From positions 1 through 5,565 of the forward strand of contig JAOUIM010000269.1 of the NCBI GenBank assembly GCA_029884035.1: a stretch of DNA of 5,565 nucleotides, written 5' to 3'. Positions 1-5,565 of the stretch are shown here, in pieces. Both the position numbers and the translations under genes were made by a program. How positions within the stretch are numbered: position 1 is the first letter of the stretch; every line of letters starts with the position of its first letter. This DNA is from Aquincola sp. (lineage in GTDB: Bacteria > Pseudomonadota > Gammaproteobacteria > Burkholderiales > Burkholderiaceae_C). The notes beneath the pieces are model-generated. The model was not told where the DNA came from. It worked only from the letters and a program-made list of their open reading frames with translations, and did no database searches.

Positions 1-1
1 C

Positions 2-736
2 AAGACGGCCTTCCTGACCGCGGCCGCGCACGGCATCGGCCGCGCCACCGCACTCGCCTTCGCGCGCGAAGGCGCCCGCGTGATCGCCACCGATGTCGAC
101 CAGGCCGGACTGGATGCACTGGCGCGCGAGTGCGGCGCCAGCGTGCGCGTCCTCGACGTGACCGATGCCGCGGCGATCGCGGCCACCGCCCGCGAAGTCG
201 GTGACATCCAGGTGCTGTTCAACGCCGCCGGTGTCGTGCATGCCGGCACCGTGCTCGATTACAGCGAGGCCGACTGGGAGCTCGCGTTCGACCTCAACGC
301 GCGCTCGATGGCGCGCACGATCCGCGCCTTCCTGCCCGGCATGCTGGCGCAGGGCGGCGGCTCGATCGTCAACATCGCGTCGGTGGCCGGCAGCGTCAAG
401 GGCGTGCCCAACCGCTTCGTCTATGCCGCGAGCAAGGCGGCGGTCATCGGCCTGACCAAGGCGGTGGCGGCCGACTTCGTGACCCAGCGCGTGCGCTGCA
501 ACGCGATCTGCCCCGGCACGGTCGACTCGCCGTCGCTCGAGCAACGCATCGCGGCGCAGGCCCGGTCGAGCGGCAAATCGGAGGCCGAGGTCAAGGCGAT
601 GTTCGTCGCACGCCAGCCGATGGGCCGGCTCGGCACCGCTGACGAGATCGCTGCACTGGCGGTCTACCTGGCCAGCGACGAAGCCGCGTTCACCACCGGC
701 AGCGTGATGATCGCCGACGGCGGCATGTCCAACTGA
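2..736 (+). CDS. SDR family oxidoreductase, 2-keto-3-deoxy-L-fuconate dehydrogenase/DHRS6-like (5' partial)
   Basis: An NAD(P)-dependent short-chain dehydrogenase, cytosolic by inference. The open frame runs from the first complete codon at 2 to TGA at 734-736, giving 244 visible residues. Alignment from memory with human DHRS6 (about 245 aa) suggests only about six residues are missing. Seen: a dinucleotide-binding motif TAAAHGIG (residues 6-13), in which the usual first Gly is Ala as in DHRS6; Asp31 after beta-2, which favours NAD over NADP; NAAG; catalytic Ser127, Tyr141 and Lys145 (YAASK); Arg138 just before the Tyr, matching a DHRS6 substrate-pocket Arg; and the segments VLDVT, AFLPGMLAQ, AAVIGLTKAVAADF and CPGTVDSPSL, all close to DHRS6. 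Bacterial members oxidise 2-keto-3-deoxy-L-fuconate at C4, and related enzymes act on 2-keto-3-deoxypentonate. It lies three bases upstream of a UxaA-type dehydratase, so a sugar-acid substrate is likely. The GTG at 80 is an internal Val codon, not a start. The exact substrate is uncertain, and a generic FabG role is less likely. Confidence 0.88.
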   Translation, partial: KTAFLTAAAHGIGRATALAFAREGARVIATDVDQAGLDALARECGASVRVLDVTDAAAIAATAREVGDIQVLFNAAGVVHAGTVLDYSEADWELAFDLNARSMARTIRAFLPGMLAQGGGSIVNIASVAGSVKGVPNRFVYAASKAAVIGLTKAVAADFVTQRVRCNAICPGTVDSPSLEQRIAAQARSSGKSEAEVKAMFVARQPMGRLGTADEIAALAVYLASDEAAFTTGSVMIADGGMSN

Positions 737-739
737 ACG

Positions 740-2287
740 ATGTCCTCTGCAAGCCCCATGAACACCGATCCAGTGATCCGCATCCACCCCGCCGACAACG
801 TCGTCATCGCCCGCCGTCAATTGCTCGGCGGCACGACGGTCGCCGCCGAGGGCCTCACCGTCGCCGGCCTGGTGCCGCCCGGCCACAAGGTCGCGACCCG
901 CGCGATTGCAGTGGGCGAGCCGGTGCGCCGCTACAACCAGGTGATCGGTCATGCCACGCAGGCGATCGCGCCCGGCCAGCACGTGCACACCCACAACCTG
1001 GCCTTCGCCGAGTTCGCGCGCGCGCACGAGCCCGGCGCTGGCGCACAGCCCACGGCCTACGTCGCCGAACCCGCCACCTTCGACGGCATCGTGCGCGGCG
1101 ACGGCCGCGTCGCCACGCGCAACTACATCGGCGTGCTGACCAGCGTGAACTGCTCGGCGACGGCCGCGCGCGCGATCGCCGACCAGTTTCGCCGCGACAT
1201 CCACCCCGAGGCGCTGGCCGCCTTTGCGAACGTCGATGGCGTCGTCGCGCTGACGCACGGCATGGGCTGCGCCACCGACAGCGAGGGCGAAGAGCTGCGC
1301 GTGCTGCGGCGCACGCTCGGCGGCTATGCCAGGCACCCGAACTTCGCCGCGGTGCTGGTGGTCGGCCTCGGCTGCGAGACCAACCAGATCCAGGGCCTGG
1401 TCGCGCAGGAAGGCTTGCAGGAAGGCGCCCGCCTGGTCACCTTCAACATCCAGGACACCGGCGGCACCGCCAAGACCGTCGCCCGCGGTGTCGAACTGAT
1501 CCGGCAGTTGCTGCCCGAGGCCAACCGCGTCAAGCGCCAGCCGATGGCGGCACGCCACCTCACCGTCGGCCTGCAGTGCGGCGGCAGCGATGGGTACTCG
1601 GGCATCACCGCGAATCCGGCGCTCGGCGCCGCCGTCGATCGCCTGGTGCGCCACGGCGGCACCGCGATCCTCAGCGAGACGCCCGAGATCTACGGCGGCG
1701 AGCACCTGCTGACGCGCCGCGCGGTCAGCCAACAGGTGGCCGACAAGCTGCTCGCCCGCATCGCCTGGTGGGAGCAGTACACGGCACGCAACCGCATGTC
1801 GATGGACAACAACCCCTCGGCCGGCAACAAGGCGGGTGGCCTGACGACGATCCTCGAAAAGTCGCTCGGTGCGATCGCCAAGAGCGGCACCACCAATCTG
1901 GTCGACGTGGTCGAGTTCGCCGAGCCCGTCACCGCCCGCGGCTTCGTCTACATGGACACCCCGGGCTACGACCCGGTATCGGCCACCGGCCAGGTCGCCG
2001 GCGGCGCCAACCTGATCTGCTTCACCACCGGCCGCGGCTCGGCCTACGGCTGTGCGCCGAGCCCGTCGCTGAAGTTCTCGACCAACAGCGCCTTGTGGCG
2101 CAAGCAGGAAGACGACATCGACCTCGACTGCGGCGGCATCGTCGAAGGCTCCGACACGGTCGAGGCCTGCGGCGAACGCATCTTCAGGTTGATCCTCGAC
2201 ACCGCCTCAGGGCGCAAGACCAAGAGCGAACTGCACGGCTACGGGCAGAACGAGTTCGTCCCCTGGCAGCTCGGGGCGGTCATGTGA
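740..2287 (+). CDS. uxaA: UxaA-type altronate dehydratase family protein
   Basis: A sugar-acid dehydratase of the UxaA/GarD family, which removes water from D-altronate (or a related aldonate/aldarate) to give a 2-keto-3-deoxy acid, KDG for altronate. It has 515 residues against about 495 for E. coli UxaA, so it is full length. Seen: an N-terminal SAF-like domain (about residues 12-95, starting IRIHPADN, with PPGHK and the HVHTHN segment at 81-86); DGRVATRNYI (121-130) opening the catalytic part; Cys residues in family motifs at 138 (NCSAT), 177 (THGMGC), 212 (GLGCETNQ) and 280 (LQCGGSDGYSGITANP); NNPSAGNKAGGLTT (357-370); and TTGRGSAYG (429-437). Members need a divalent metal, usually iron. 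It starts three bases after the SDR stop, so the two are probably co-transcribed. No clear Shine-Dalgarno precedes ATG 740; ATG 758 (Met7) is an alternative that better matches the E. coli N-terminus. Family assignment is firm. The altronate substrate is inferred, and L-fuconate, arabinonate or another aldonate is possible because of the SDR partner. Confidence 0.88.
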   Translation: MSSASPMNTDPVIRIHPADNVVIARRQLLGGTTVAAEGLTVAGLVPPGHKVATRAIAVGEPVRRYNQVIGHATQAIAPGQHVHTHNLAFAEFARAHEPGAGAQPTAYVAEPATFDGIVRGDGRVATRNYIGVLTSVNCSATAARAIADQFRRDIHPEALAAFANVDGVVALTHGMGCATDSEGEELRVLRRTLGGYARHPNFAAVLVVGLGCETNQIQGLVAQEGLQEGARLVTFNIQDTGGTAKTVARGVELIRQLLPEANRVKRQPMAARHLTVGLQCGGSDGYSGITANPALGAAVDRLVRHGGTAILSETPEIYGGEHLLTRRAVSQQVADKLLARIAWWEQYTARNRMSMDNNPSAGNKAGGLTTILEKSLGAIAKSGTTNLVDVVEFAEPVTARGFVYMDTPGYDPVSATGQVAGGANLICFTTGRGSAYGCAPSPSLKFSTNSALWRKQEDDIDLDCGGIVEGSDTVEACGERIFRLILDTASGRKTKSELHGYGQNEFVPWQLGAVM

Positions 2288-2379
2288 GCCCCCAAGCTCG
2301 CTATCGCTCGCTACCCCCCGAGGGGGCCGCTCGCCGACGGACCGGCGAAGCCGGATCCGTGGCGGGAAGCTGGGCTTTC
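2288..2379. repeat. Palindromic, repeat-like intergenic element between convergent genes
   Basis: This 92-base spacer fills the gap between the uxaA-type stop and the stop of the opposite-strand hydrolase. It contains a direct repeat of GCTCGCTA at 2296-2303 and 2306-2313 (period 10), a C-run/G-run palindrome CCCCCCGAGGGGG at 2314-2326, and the hairpin at 2337-2360. AGCCC at 2287-2291 can also pair with GGGCT at 2372-2376, closing the whole element. Spacers with a C-run/GA/G-run core between convergent genes are, from memory, common and repeated in Burkholderiales genomes. The element occurs once in this window, so calling it a dispersed repeat is inference. It probably acts as a transcription end region for both genes. 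Confidence 0.5.
2337..2360. terminator. Strong hairpin, candidate bidirectional terminator
   Basis: ACGGACCGGC (2337-2346) pairs with GCCGG (2350-2354) plus TCCGT (2356-2360) around a GAA loop, with a single bulged A at 2355. This gives ten GC-rich pairs. A competing stem, TCGCCG 2331-2336 with CGGCGA 2343-2348, overlaps it. On the plus strand a short T-rich stretch (TTTCTT, 2376-2381) follows about 15 bases later; on the minus strand there is no U-tract. It is therefore a poor match to a classical intrinsic terminator, although its position between two converging stop codons fits that role. Confidence 0.45.
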
Positions 2380-3288
2380 TTAGGCGCGCAGCATGCGGTT
2401 GAACAGCGCCACCGTCTTGCTCCACGCCTCGCGCGCAGCCTTCTCGTCGTAGCGCGGCGTGGTGTCGTTATTGAAGCCATGCTGCGTGCCCGGGAAGACC
2501 TGCGCCGCATGACGCGTGCCGGCGGACTTGAGCGCCGCTTCGTAGGGCGGCCACGTCGCGTTGATGCGCTCGTCGTTCTCGGCGTACACGATGAACAGCT
2601 CGGCCTTGATTTTCGGCACGTCGGCGATCGGCGCCGCGACGCCGTAGAAGGGTGCGGCGGCCGCGAGTTCCGGCGTGCGCGTGGCCAGGAAGTTCACGAT
2701 GCCGCCGCCGTAGCAAAAGCCCGTCGCGCCGAGCCTGCCGTTGCCGCCGGCCACTTTGTGCGTGTAGGCCGCCGCGGCGAGCCAGTCCTCGCGCGCCTTG
2801 GCCTGGTCGATCCTGGCGAACGCCTCGCGCGCCTTGTCCTCGTCGCCGGGATAGCCGCCCTGCGACGTCAGCAGGTCGGGCGCGACGGCGATGAAGTTGT
2901 CGACCGCCAGGCGCCGCGCGATGTCTTCGATGTGCGGGTTCAGGCCGCGGTTCTCGTGGATCACCAGCACCGGCGGCAGCGCGCCCGAGGCGTTGACCGG
3001 TCGCGCCACCAGCGCATTGATCTTGCCGTGGCCCGCGGGGCTCGCGATCTCGACGCGCTCGGTCCTGATGCGTGCGTCGCTCGGCGCGACCTTCTGGCCG
3101 TAGGCGAAATCGGGGCTCAACGCGGCCAGCAGGCCGGCCGCGGTGGTGCCGCTCATCGCCGCGTAGCGCGCCGACTTGTCGAGGAAGCCACGCCTGTCCA
3201 GCAGGCCGTGTACGTACTGGTCGAACAGCCGCAACACCTCGGGGTGGAAGTCGGCAACGGTCAGGTGGTTCGGGCGCGGGTGATTCAT
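2380..3288 (-). CDS. Dienelactone hydrolase family protein, YghX-like
   Basis: An alpha/beta-hydrolase of the dienelactone hydrolase (DLH) family, 302 residues. It is longer than the classic DLH of about 235 because of an N-terminal extension of about 70 residues. Seen: HENRGLNPHIEDIARRLA (111-128); nucleophile Cys192 in GFCYGGG; Asp239 in ENDERIN; His270 in GTQHGFNND, completing the Cys-Asp-His triad; and TPRYDEKAA near the C-terminus. Order and wording closely match E. coli YghX as I recall it. The extension contains DRRGFLDK (31-38) followed by a weakly hydrophobic stretch (about 42-58) and FAYGQ, which resembles a Tat signal, so export is possible. E. coli YghX has a similar segment with KR instead of RR. 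ATG at 3288 is supported by AGGAG nine bases upstream. It converges on the uxaA-type gene and diverges from manD. The natural substrate is unknown, and no direct link to the sugar-acid genes can be shown. Confidence 0.87.
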   Translation of the reverse strand: MNHPRPNHLTVADFHPEVLRLFDQYVHGLLDRRGFLDKSARYAAMSGTTAAGLLAALSPDFAYGQKVAPSDARIRTERVEIASPAGHGKINALVARPVNASGALPPVLVIHENRGLNPHIEDIARRLAVDNFIAVAPDLLTSQGGYPGDEDKAREAFARIDQAKAREDWLAAAAYTHKVAGGNGRLGATGFCYGGGIVNFLATRTPELAAAAPFYGVAAPIADVPKIKAELFIVYAENDERINATWPPYEAALKSAGTRHAAQVFPGTQHGFNNDTTPRYDEKAAREAWSKTVALFNRMLRA

Positions 3289-3297
3289 CGCAACGGG

Positions 3298-3302
3298 CTC
3301 CT
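3298..3302 (-). promoter_or_regulatory. Ribosome binding site of the DLH-family gene
   Basis: The minus strand reads AGGAG, with nine bases between it and the ATG at 3288-3286. It supports that start, and it contrasts with the other starts in the window, which lack a clear Shine-Dalgarno. Confidence 0.65.
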
Positions 3303-3317
3303 GGGGTCGAGGTGAAA

Positions 3318-3333
3318 ACGAAGCGCGCTTTGT
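3318..3333. promoter_or_regulatory. Candidate operator: imperfect 16-bp palindrome
   Basis: ACGAAGCGCGCTTTGT has a perfect 10-bp core AAGCGCGCTT (3321-3330) flanked by two further matching pairs after one G/T mismatch. It lies close to the middle of the divergent spacer. Its size and symmetry suit a dimeric repressor such as a LacI- or GntR-family protein, types that often control hexuronate genes. No regulator gene is in the window and the site appears only once, so the assignment is inference. Confidence 0.35.
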
Positions 3334-3368
3334 AAGACGAGACGAATACCCCTGCCATCAAGACAACG

Positions 3369-4580
3369 ATGAAGATCACTGCCGCCAAGGTCATCGTCTG
3401 CTGCCCCGGCCGCAACTTCGTGACGCTGAAGATCGAGACCGACGCCGGCCTGACCGGCCTGGGCGACGCCTCGCTCAACGGCCGCGAGCTGGCGGTGGCG
3501 AGCTACCTCACCGACCACGTCATCCCGTGCCTGATCGGCCGCGACGCGCACCGCATCGAAGACCTCTGGCAGTACCTGTACCGCGGCGCCTACTGGCGGC
3601 GCGGGCCGGTGACGATGAGCGCGATCGCCGCGGTCGACACCGCGCTGTGGGACCTGAAGGCCAAGGCCGCGGGCATGCCGCTGTACCAACTGCTGGGCGG
3701 CGCGAGCCGCGGGCGCGTGCTGGTCTACGGCCACGCCAACGGGCGCGACATCGAGTCGACGGTCGACGAGGTGCTGCGCTACAAGTCGATGGGCTACGTG
3801 GCGATCCGTGCGCAAAGCGGCGTGCCGGGCCTGAACAAGGTCTACGGCGTCGGCCGCGGGCAGATGCAGTACGAGCCGGCCGAGACCGGCCTGCCGCCCG
3901 AGCACGACTGGGACACCGCCAAGTACCTGCGCCACGCGCCGCTGCTGTTCGACGCGGTGCGGCGTGCGGTGGGTGACGAGGTGCATCTGCTGCACGACGT
4001 GCACCACCGCCTGACACCGATCGAGGCCGCGCGCCTGGGCAAGGACCTCGAGCCGCACCGGCTGTTCTGGATGGAGGACGCCACGCCGGCCGAAAACCAG
4101 GAGGCGTTCCGCCTGATCCGCCAGCACACCACCACGCCGCTGGCGGTGGGCGAGGTCTTCAACACGGTCTGGGACTGCAAGGGCCTGATCGAGAACCAGC
4201 TCATCGACTTCATCCGCACGACCGTCGTGCACGCCGGCGGCATCACGCACCTGCGCCGCATCGCCGACCTGGCGTCGCTGTACCAGGTGCGCACGGGCAG
4301 TCATGGCGCGACCGACCTGTCGCCGGTGTGCATGGGCGCGGCGCTGCACTTCGACCTGTGGGTGCCCAACTTCGGTATCCAGGAGTACATGCGCCACAGC
4401 GACGAAACCGACGCCGTCTTCCCTCACGCCTACTCGTTCAAGGACGGCTTCATGCACCCGGGTGAAGCGCCCGGCCACGGCGTGACGATCGACGAGGCGC
4501 TGGCCGCGAAGTACCCGTACCAGCGCGCCTACCTGCCGGTCAACCGGCTGCAGCAGGACGGGACGCTGTGGCACTGGTGA
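3369..4580 (+). CDS. manD: D-mannonate dehydratase, ManD type (enolase superfamily)
   Basis: A Mg2+-dependent cytosolic dehydratase converting D-mannonate to 2-keto-3-deoxy-D-gluconate (KDG). It has 403 residues, almost the same as characterised ManD of Novosphingobium (about 402). The published ManD active-site positions can be read directly: Asn37, His122, Arg147 with the general base Tyr159, metal ligands Asp210, Glu236 and Glu262, acid His212, Arg283, His312, Glu339 and Trp402. The N-terminal capping domain spans about residues 1-115 and the barrel follows. Residue 314 is Ala, which as I recall is associated with the efficient mannonate-specific ManDs, whereas Pro marks low-efficiency mannonate/gluconate enzymes. 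ATG 3369 gives the family-typical start MKITAAKVIV; no good Shine-Dalgarno is seen. The stop overlaps or nearly abuts a UxuB-like reductase that would supply mannonate, so the two probably form one operon. Older annotations call such proteins starvation-sensing protein RspA. Confidence 0.94.
   Translation: MKITAAKVIVCCPGRNFVTLKIETDAGLTGLGDASLNGRELAVASYLTDHVIPCLIGRDAHRIEDLWQYLYRGAYWRRGPVTMSAIAAVDTALWDLKAKAAGMPLYQLLGGASRGRVLVYGHANGRDIESTVDEVLRYKSMGYVAIRAQSGVPGLNKVYGVGRGQMQYEPAETGLPPEHDWDTAKYLRHAPLLFDAVRRAVGDEVHLLHDVHHRLTPIEAARLGKDLEPHRLFWMEDATPAENQEAFRLIRQHTTTPLAVGEVFNTVWDCKGLIENQLIDFIRTTVVHAGGITHLRRIADLASLYQVRTGSHGATDLSPVCMGAALHFDLWVPNFGIQEYMRHSDETDAVFPHAYSFKDGFMHPGEAPGHGVTIDEALAAKYPYQRAYLPVNRLQQDGTLWHW
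4577..4580 (+). promoter_or_regulatory. GTGA stop/start overlap linking manD to the reductase
   Basis: The manD stop TGA (4578-4580) overlaps an in-frame GTG (4577-4579) of the next gene, a typical arrangement for translational coupling. GGACGGGA at about 4559-4566 is a weak purine-rich site, better spaced for GTG 4577 than for ATG 4583. Whether translation starts at the GTG or at the ATG six bases later cannot be settled from sequence. Confidence 0.4.
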
Positions 4581-4582
4581 CG

Positions 4583-5565
4583 ATGCCCACGCGGCTGGGC
4601 CCGGCCTGGCTCGGCGACCTGCCGCGCGCAGTGCGGCGGCCGGCGTTCGCACGCGAGCGGCTGCAGCACGGCATCGTGCACCTGGGCCTGGGGGCGTTCG
4701 CGCGGGCGCACCTGCTCGCGTGCAACGACGATGCGCTCGAGGCCGGCGCCGCGCCCCACTGGGGCGTGGTCGGCGTGTCGCTGCGACATGCCGCGGTGCG
4801 CGATGCGCTCGCGCCGCAGCAGCAGCTGTACACGCTGGCCCTGCGCGACGCGAAGGCGGTCGCATTGCGCGTCGTCGGGTCGCTGCGCGCCGTGACGGTC
4901 GCGCCGGAAGATCCCCGCGCCGTGCTCGAGCAGATCGCACATGCCCACACGCGTATCGTGAGCCTGACCGTCACCGAGAAGGGCTACTGCCACGACCCGG
5001 CCACGCGACGGCTGCGCCTGGACCACCCGGACATTGCGCACGACCTTGCGAACCCCGACGCGCCCACGAGCGCGATCGGATTCATCGTGCATGGCCTGGC
5101 CTGGCGGCGCGCCCGCGGGCTCGGCCCGCTGACATTGCTGTCGCTGGACAATCTGCCCGCCAACGGCGACACGGTGCGCGGCCTCGTGATCGGCTTTGCC
5201 GAGCGGGTGAGCAGCGGCCTGGCGCGCTGGATCGAGCGCGAATGCACGTTTCCCAACAGCATGGTCGACCGCATCGTGCCGCGCACGACCGACGCTGACC
5301 GCGCCGGGCTCTCGCGCTCGCTGGGCTGCGAGGACGCCGCCGCGGTCGTCGCCGAGCCCTACTTCGCGTGGGCGATCGAAGACCGGTTCGCCAACGGACG
5401 GCCCGACTGGACTGCCGGCGGCGCGCGCTTCGTCGAGCACGCCCGGCCCTGGGAGCAGCTGAAGCTGCGCATGCTCAATGGCGCGCATTCGACCATCGCC
5501 TACGCGAGCGTGCTCGCCGGCTGGCCCACGGTGGACGTGGCGATCGTGCGGCCCGCATTGCGTGG
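4583..5565 (+). CDS. uxuB: Mannitol dehydrogenase family protein, probable fructuronate reductase (3' partial)
   Basis: A polyol-specific long-chain dehydrogenase. In this context it most likely reduces D-fructuronate to D-mannonate with NADH, feeding the ManD encoded just upstream. The first 327 residues are present of about 480-500 usual; the window edge cuts the rest. Seen: HLGLGAFARAH (33-43), the nucleotide-binding GxGxFxRAH; TVTEKGY (129-135); SLDNLPANG (187-195); TFPNSMVDRIVP (222-233); EPYFAWAIEDRFANGRP (258-274); and KLRMLNGAH (294-302), which places catalytic Lys294, Asn299 and His302 in the same spacing as Lys295/Asn300/His303 of Pseudomonas mannitol dehydrogenase. ATG 4583 is chosen, but GTG 4577, overlapping the manD stop, is equally plausible. 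Mannitol 2-dehydrogenase, arabinitol dehydrogenase and tagaturonate reductase are alternatives from the same family; only the neighbour points to fructuronate. Confidence 0.88.
   Translation, partial: MPTRLGPAWLGDLPRAVRRPAFARERLQHGIVHLGLGAFARAHLLACNDDALEAGAAPHWGVVGVSLRHAAVRDALAPQQQLYTLALRDAKAVALRVVGSLRAVTVAPEDPRAVLEQIAHAHTRIVSLTVTEKGYCHDPATRRLRLDHPDIAHDLANPDAPTSAIGFIVHGLAWRRARGLGPLTLLSLDNLPANGDTVRGLVIGFAERVSSGLARWIERECTFPNSMVDRIVPRTTDADRAGLSRSLGCEDAAAVVAEPYFAWAIEDRFANGRPDWTAGGARFVEHARPWEQLKLRMLNGAHSTIAYASVLAGWPTVDVAIVRPALR

Larger units (their letters stand above)
3289..3368. promoter_or_regulatory. Divergent promoter region between the hydrolase and manD
   Basis: These 80 bases separate two divergent start codons, so at least the promoter of the hydrolase gene must lie here or overlap the manD start. 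It also probably contains a promoter for manD and the following reductase. The stretch is less GC-rich than the flanking genes, as expected of a promoter. No convincing sigma-70 -35/-10 pair is visible: TTGTAA at 3330-3335 has no good -10 at the right distance. There is no clear Shine-Dalgarno before manD. Confidence 0.5.

Noticed and set aside
80..736. SDR starting at GTG 80
   Set aside because: The frame stays open upstream to the window edge and includes the essential nucleotide-binding motif at residues 6-13, so GTG 80 is an internal Val codon.
1576..3315. Plus-strand open frame of 579 codons
   Set aside because: It overlaps the uxaA-type gene in another frame and then the hydrolase gene in antisense. 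Its translation is Arg/Ala/Gly-rich low-complexity sequence with no family motifs, as expected from high-GC shadow frames.
2468..3478. Minus-strand open frame of 336 codons overlapping the hydrolase
   Set aside because: It is an alternative frame over the well-supported hydrolase gene. It starts within manD, and most of it is an Arg/Gly-rich shadow.
3369..4580. L-fuconate dehydratase or other enolase-superfamily sugar dehydratase instead of ManD
   Set aside because: The length, Arg147/Tyr159 pair, Asp210/His212, Glu236, Glu262 and C-terminal Trp402 match ManD. The Lys-based active site of fuconate or galactonate dehydratases is not seen.
3285..4940. Minus-strand open frame of 551 codons
   Set aside because: It lies antisense to manD and the reductase, both with complete catalytic motifs. 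The product is Arg/Ala/Val-rich with no recognisable domain.
4529..5488. Minus-strand open frame of 319 codons
   Set aside because: It is antisense to the reductase gene, whose long-chain dehydrogenase motifs and catalytic Lys/Asn/His are clear. No motif is seen in the antisense product.
1..5565. Mobile element, CRISPR, tRNA/rRNA, toxin-antitoxin or defence genes
   Set aside because: No transposase or integrase motifs, no spaced repeats, no tRNA-like cloverleaf and no small unexplained genes were found. Only two spacers exist, both under 100 bases.

Overview
The window is GC-rich and dense with genes. It looks like a chromosomal sugar-acid catabolism region from a high-GC proteobacterium. 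Three things point to a beta-proteobacterium of the order Burkholderiales, by impression only: base composition, codon use dominated by G/C in third positions, and the style of the intergenic palindromic element at 2288-2379. No rRNA, tRNA or marker gene fixes the taxon.

Layout. (1) 2-736, plus strand: a short-chain dehydrogenase/reductase that lacks only about six N-terminal residues. It resembles 2-keto-3-deoxy-L-fuconate dehydrogenase and human DHRS6/BDH2. (2) 740-2287, plus: a full-length UxaA-type altronate dehydratase family protein, three bases after the SDR. (3) 2288-2379: a short convergent intergenic region filled with palindromic, repeat-like sequence, including a strong 10-bp hairpin. 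(4) 2380-3288, minus: a YghX-like dienelactone-hydrolase family protein with a complete Cys-Asp-His triad and an N-terminal Tat-like segment. (5) 3289-3368: a short divergent intergenic region with a near-central imperfect palindrome that could be an operator. (6) 3369-4580, plus: a ManD-type D-mannonate dehydratase of the enolase superfamily with its active site intact. (7) From 4577 or 4583 to the window end, plus: a mannitol-dehydrogenase/fructuronate-reductase (UxuB-like) gene, cut off by the window edge.

How they fit together. UxuB-like reductases make D-mannonate from D-fructuronate. ManD dehydrates D-mannonate to 2-keto-3-deoxy-D-gluconate (KDG). UxaA dehydrates D-altronate, from the galacturonate branch, to the same KDG. 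The window therefore holds dehydratases that could serve both arms of hexuronate (glucuronate/galacturonate) breakdown. The SDR belongs to a group known to oxidise 2-keto-3-deoxy sugar acids at C4. Its tight linkage to the UxaA-type enzyme raises a second possibility: that the upstream pair handles a different acid sugar by an oxidative, non-phosphorylative route. The hydrolase is on the opposite strand between the two pairs and has no obvious role in either pathway.

I see no mobile element, CRISPR array, defence system or clearly new biological system. The points worth a second look are the pathway logic of the SDR-UxaA pair, the hydrolase inserted between the pairs, and the two structured intergenic regions.
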